This document shows positions 32,243-34,398 of a DNA stretch of 34,398 nucleotides, in pieces. How positions within the stretch are numbered: position 1 is the stretch's first letter; the number at the start of each line of letters is the position of its first letter. The position numbers were made by a program, and so were the translations under genes. The stretch is from assembly GCA_035691485.1 (NCBI GenBank), contig DASSIZ010000017.1:1-34398 (forward strand). The letters run 5' to 3'. The notes under the pieces are model-generated. The model searched no databases. It was given only the letters and a program-made list of their open reading frames with translations, and was not told where the DNA came from. Source of the stretch: Terriglobales bacterium (GTDB taxonomy: Bacteria > Acidobacteriota > Terriglobia > Terriglobales > Acidobacteriaceae).

Positions 32243-32276
32243 TGTGACTCGGAGCACATGTATTTGTGATCGAGTC
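32243..32276. promoter_or_regulatory. Nested palindrome in the leader of the cytochrome operon
   Basis: GACTCG (32246-32251) and CGAGTC (32271-32276) pair around CACA (32255-32258) and TGTG (32265-32268), leaving a six-base loop. Within it TGTGA-N6-GCACA (32243-32258) resembles a CRP/FNR-type half-site pair. It lies about 103 bases before the cytochrome start. The 434-base gap 32141-32574 between the divergent genes otherwise shows no gene or known riboswitch. Confidence 0.45.
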
Positions 32277-32574
32277 GCGGGGGTTAGCGGGAGAAGATAC
32301 TGGACGGCGGCGATTCGTTCTAACTGGCGCTTACACTCTGGGTCCTTGTAGGGCATTTTGAATTCTTTCTTGCTACCACGCAGACGAGAGGTGCGCCAAT
32401 CGCACCATCACGGTGAGAGAGGATACACAACGGTCTCCTTTTGGGAAGTGATTCTTACAGATTCGACCTTTATTTCCTGTCACTTAGGTGGTGCCAGCAA
32501 CAGCCGGAACGGGATGAGCTAGGATTGCAACTTCCACGAACGCTTTGCACTGGGGCTTGGACGGGAACCCACGA

Positions 32575-33732
32575 ATGGAAACCGCGGACGTTGTCATTAT
32601 CGGCGGAGGGATTGTCGGGTCCAGCATTGCCTATCATCTGACTGCTGCCGGATGCCGCAATGTGCTGGTGATCGAGCGCGAAACTTCGCAGGGCAAAGGT
32701 TCCACCGGCAAGAGCATGGGCGGCGTCCGCGCGCAATTCGCCACTCCGGTCAACATCCAGATGTCGCTGTACTCGATTCCCTTTTATGCCGCCTTCGATG
32801 AAACCCTCGGATTTCCGTGCGGCTACCGCCCCCAGGGATATTTGTTCATGGCCACGCGCGAGTCGCACATGAACTATGTCCGCTCCAACCTGGAGCGGCA
32901 GATTGCTCTGGGTCTGAAGACGGCGCGGCTGGTTTCCGCGGGCGAAATCCGTTCCCTCTACCCGCAGTTGCGCGGCGACGACATCGTCGGCGGCAGCTTT
33001 TGCTCCACCGACGGCTTTGTTGATCCCTACAGCGCCATGATCGGCTTCACGACATGGGCCGTGGAACACGGCGCGCGGATTTGGAAGAACGCGACCGTGT
33101 CAGCAATCCGAGTTGAGCGTACGCGCGTAACGGCCGTAGAGACCACGCGCGGCCCTGTGGAAACGCGCGTCGTCGTCAACGCCGCCGGCCCATGGGCATC
33201 CGAGATCGCCGCCATGGCCGGGATCGAGTTGCCGGTGGTTCCGCTGCGTAGAATGCTGGTGCCCACTGAACCATTCGACCAATTCCCGCACACCGCGCCC
33301 ATGATCATCGACATGAGCAACGGTTTTCATTTCCGTCCCGAGTCGCTTGGTTTCCTCCTGGCGTGGAATGACCCGGAAGAGACGCCCGGCTTTAAAACCG
33401 ATTTTGAGCCCGCTTTCATCGAGAAAATCCTGACCCGCGCCGCCGACCGCGTACCCGTCTTTGAAAACCTGGCGGTGAATCCCAAACGTGCCTGGGCCGG
33501 ACTCTATGAAGTCTCGCCCGATCATCACTGCATTCTCGGCCCAGTAGACGAAGTGCGCGGCTTCTTCCTCGCCAACGGCTTCAGCGGGCACGGCGTGATG
33601 CACGCACCCTCAACCGGAAAGATTCTCGCTGACTTGATCCTGACCGGCAGCACCAATATCGTGAACCCGGAATTGCTGAGCCTGAACCGCTTCGCAAGCG
33701 GAAGGCTGCTGGAGGAAACGGCAGTACTCTAG
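32575..33732 (+). CDS. FAD-dependent amine/amino-acid oxidoreductase (DAO family)
   Basis: A 385-residue flavoenzyme of the DAO superfamily (sarcosine oxidase beta / glycine oxidase-like). The Rossmann FAD motif is VVIIGGGIVGSSIAYHL (residues 6-22), followed by the dinucleotide-binding GKSMGGVRAQFA. The substrate-side NAAGPWASEIAAM and the C-terminal GLYEVSPDHHCILGP ... FLANGFSGHGVMHAP are typical of the family. It likely oxidises an N-methyl or D-amino-acid type substrate to a keto or imino product. ATG 32575 is chosen as the first residue of the conserved domain; the frame is open to 32545. The hydantoinase gene begins 26 bases downstream and is likely cotranscribed, hinting at a degradation pathway for a cyclic amide or amino acid. 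Confidence 0.9.
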   Translation: METADVVIIGGGIVGSSIAYHLTAAGCRNVLVIERETSQGKGSTGKSMGGVRAQFATPVNIQMSLYSIPFYAAFDETLGFPCGYRPQGYLFMATRESHMNYVRSNLERQIALGLKTARLVSAGEIRSLYPQLRGDDIVGGSFCSTDGFVDPYSAMIGFTTWAVEHGARIWKNATVSAIRVERTRVTAVETTRGPVETRVVVNAAGPWASEIAAMAGIELPVVPLRRMLVPTEPFDQFPHTAPMIIDMSNGFHFRPESLGFLLAWNDPEETPGFKTDFEPAFIEKILTRAADRVPVFENLAVNPKRAWAGLYEVSPDHHCILGPVDEVRGFFLANGFSGHGVMHAPSTGKILADLILTGSTNIVNPELLSLNRFASGRLLEETAVL

Positions 33733-33758
33733 CAAGTAGCCACGAACCGCCAGCCACC

Positions 33759-34398
33759 ATGAGAATTGCCGTTGACACCGGCGGGACCTTTACCGATTGC
33801 GTCTTCCTGCGTGACCGCAAGATCCAGGTCCTGAAAGTCTTCTCCACAGCGGCCAATCCGTCGGATGCAATCGTTGCCGCGCTCCGGAAAATCAGCCCCG
33901 GCGCAAAGCCGGAAGTCCGCCATGGAACCACTGTCGGCACCAACACCTTGCTGGAGCGCAAAGGAGCGCGTGTGGCTTTCGTGACCACCGAGGGTTTCGA
34001 AGACACTATCGCCATCGGACGTCAGGCGCGCCCGCGCTTGTACGACTGGTTCATGGTTCCGGATCCCGCGCTGGTGCCCGCGGAGTTGCGCTTTGGCGTC
34101 GCCGAACGAACCTCGGCAACTGGTGAAATTCTGAAATCTCCCAGCGCCGAGGACTTGCAAGACCTAGTGGTCTCGCTGGCAGCAGCGCGGCCCGATGCCA
34201 TTGCCGTTTCCCTCCTCTTTTCCTTCGCGAACGTCCGCAACGAACAGGCTGTCGCCGGCGCGTTGCGCAAGCTCGGCTTGCCCATTTCGCTCGCACACGA
34301 GATTCTTCCCGAATTCCGCGAGTACGAGCGCGCCTCCACCGTCGCTGTCAATGCCTATCTCGCCCCAGGAATGGGACGCTACATCAGCGGACTGCAGC
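33759..34398 (+). CDS. Hydantoinase/oxoprolinase A subunit, N-terminal part (partial)
   Basis: The first 213 codons of an ATP-dependent hydantoinase/5-oxoprolinase-type subunit; it runs off the window with no stop, which is why size-limited gene finders overlook it. The ATP-binding start IAVDTGGTFTDCVFLRD and the RHGTTVGTNTLLERKGARVAF block are diagnostic of HyuA/OplA, and the RYRER-like ILPEFREYERASTVAVNAYL follows. The family opens 5-oxoproline, hydantoin or related rings. Some relatives instead act as acetone or acetophenone carboxylases. The ATG has no strong ribosome site. It lies just after the FAD oxidoreductase, and a B subunit would be expected next. Confidence 0.92.
   Translation, partial: MRIAVDTGGTFTDCVFLRDRKIQVLKVFSTAANPSDAIVAALRKISPGAKPEVRHGTTVGTNTLLERKGARVAFVTTEGFEDTIAIGRQARPRLYDWFMVPDPALVPAELRFGVAERTSATGEILKSPSAEDLQDLVVSLAAARPDAIAVSLLFSFANVRNEQAVAGALRKLGLPISLAHEILPEFREYERASTVAVNAYLAPGMGRYISGLQ

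Noticed and set aside
32141-32356. 72-codon N-terminal extension of the cytochrome gene
   Set aside because: The signal peptide starts at 32140; the extension is not protein-like and contains the nested palindrome.
1-34398. CRISPR arrays, insertion sequences, prophage or toxin-antitoxin genes
   Set aside because: Read on both strands, the window shows no regularly spaced repeats, transposase or phage-like gene, and no recognisable toxin-antitoxin pair.

Overview
The window is about 60% GC, densely coding DNA with no phage, insertion sequence or CRISPR array. The gene set (PEGA-domain and other secreted proteins of unknown role, a DmsE-type decaheme cytochrome with an MtrB/PioB barrel, an OprB-type porin, a response-regulator/thioredoxin-reductase fusion with its kinase, a DipZ-type thioredoxin remnant) fits a Gram-negative soil bacterium, most likely an acidobacterium. 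That assignment is inference from gene content and protein style; no rRNA or marker gene confirms it. Translation is table 11 with strong Shine-Dalgarno sites at some genes, several GTG/TTG starts and at least one probable leaderless gene.

Layout. 1-4.7 kb: the end of a DEAD-box helicase, a tiny Cys/His-rich protein, a PilZ protein, a YheT-type hydrolase facing an FmdB zinc ribbon, then a pirin, a DegP-like protease and a convergent MarR regulator. Pirin and marR carry the same 14-bp palindromic core in their upstream regions, which suggests one small regulon. 4.7-8.35 kb (minus strand): a small His/Cys-containing membrane protein, an outer-membrane barrel, a metal-binding lipoprotein-like receptor and an ABC-3 permease form a metal-uptake operon without its ATPase. 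8.4-13 kb: an aminotransferase, UbiX, two overlapping secreted-protein genes, tRNA-Pro(TGG), a 2H phosphoesterase and tRNA-His(GTG).

13.3-21.3 kb: a PEGA-domain secreted protein, the decayed C-terminus of a DipZ-like thioredoxin, a two-gene redox-flavoured two-component system (receiver + thioredoxin-like + thioredoxin-reductase-like fusion, and a histidine kinase with a cNMP-binding-like domain), a secreted M28 peptidase and an OprB porin. 21.3-27.7 kb (minus strand): a surface-glycan cluster with a GT4 glycosyltransferase, a polytopic polymerase-like protein, two GT-C-like membrane proteins and a methyltransferase. 27.8-32.1 kb (minus strand): a truncated barrel fragment, then the MtrB/PioB barrel and decaheme cytochrome that together look like a transmembrane electron conduit. 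32.6 kb to the end: a FAD-dependent amine/amino-acid oxidoreductase and the beginning of a hydantoinase/oxoprolinase A subunit.

The most rewarding items are the shared pirin/MarR operator, the Cys-less response-regulator/thioredoxin-reductase fusion, the MtrB-decaheme module with a nested palindrome in its leader, and several genes or remnants that simple ORF length cut-offs miss (the Cys-rich peptide, the DipZ pseudogene, the open-ended hydantoinase).
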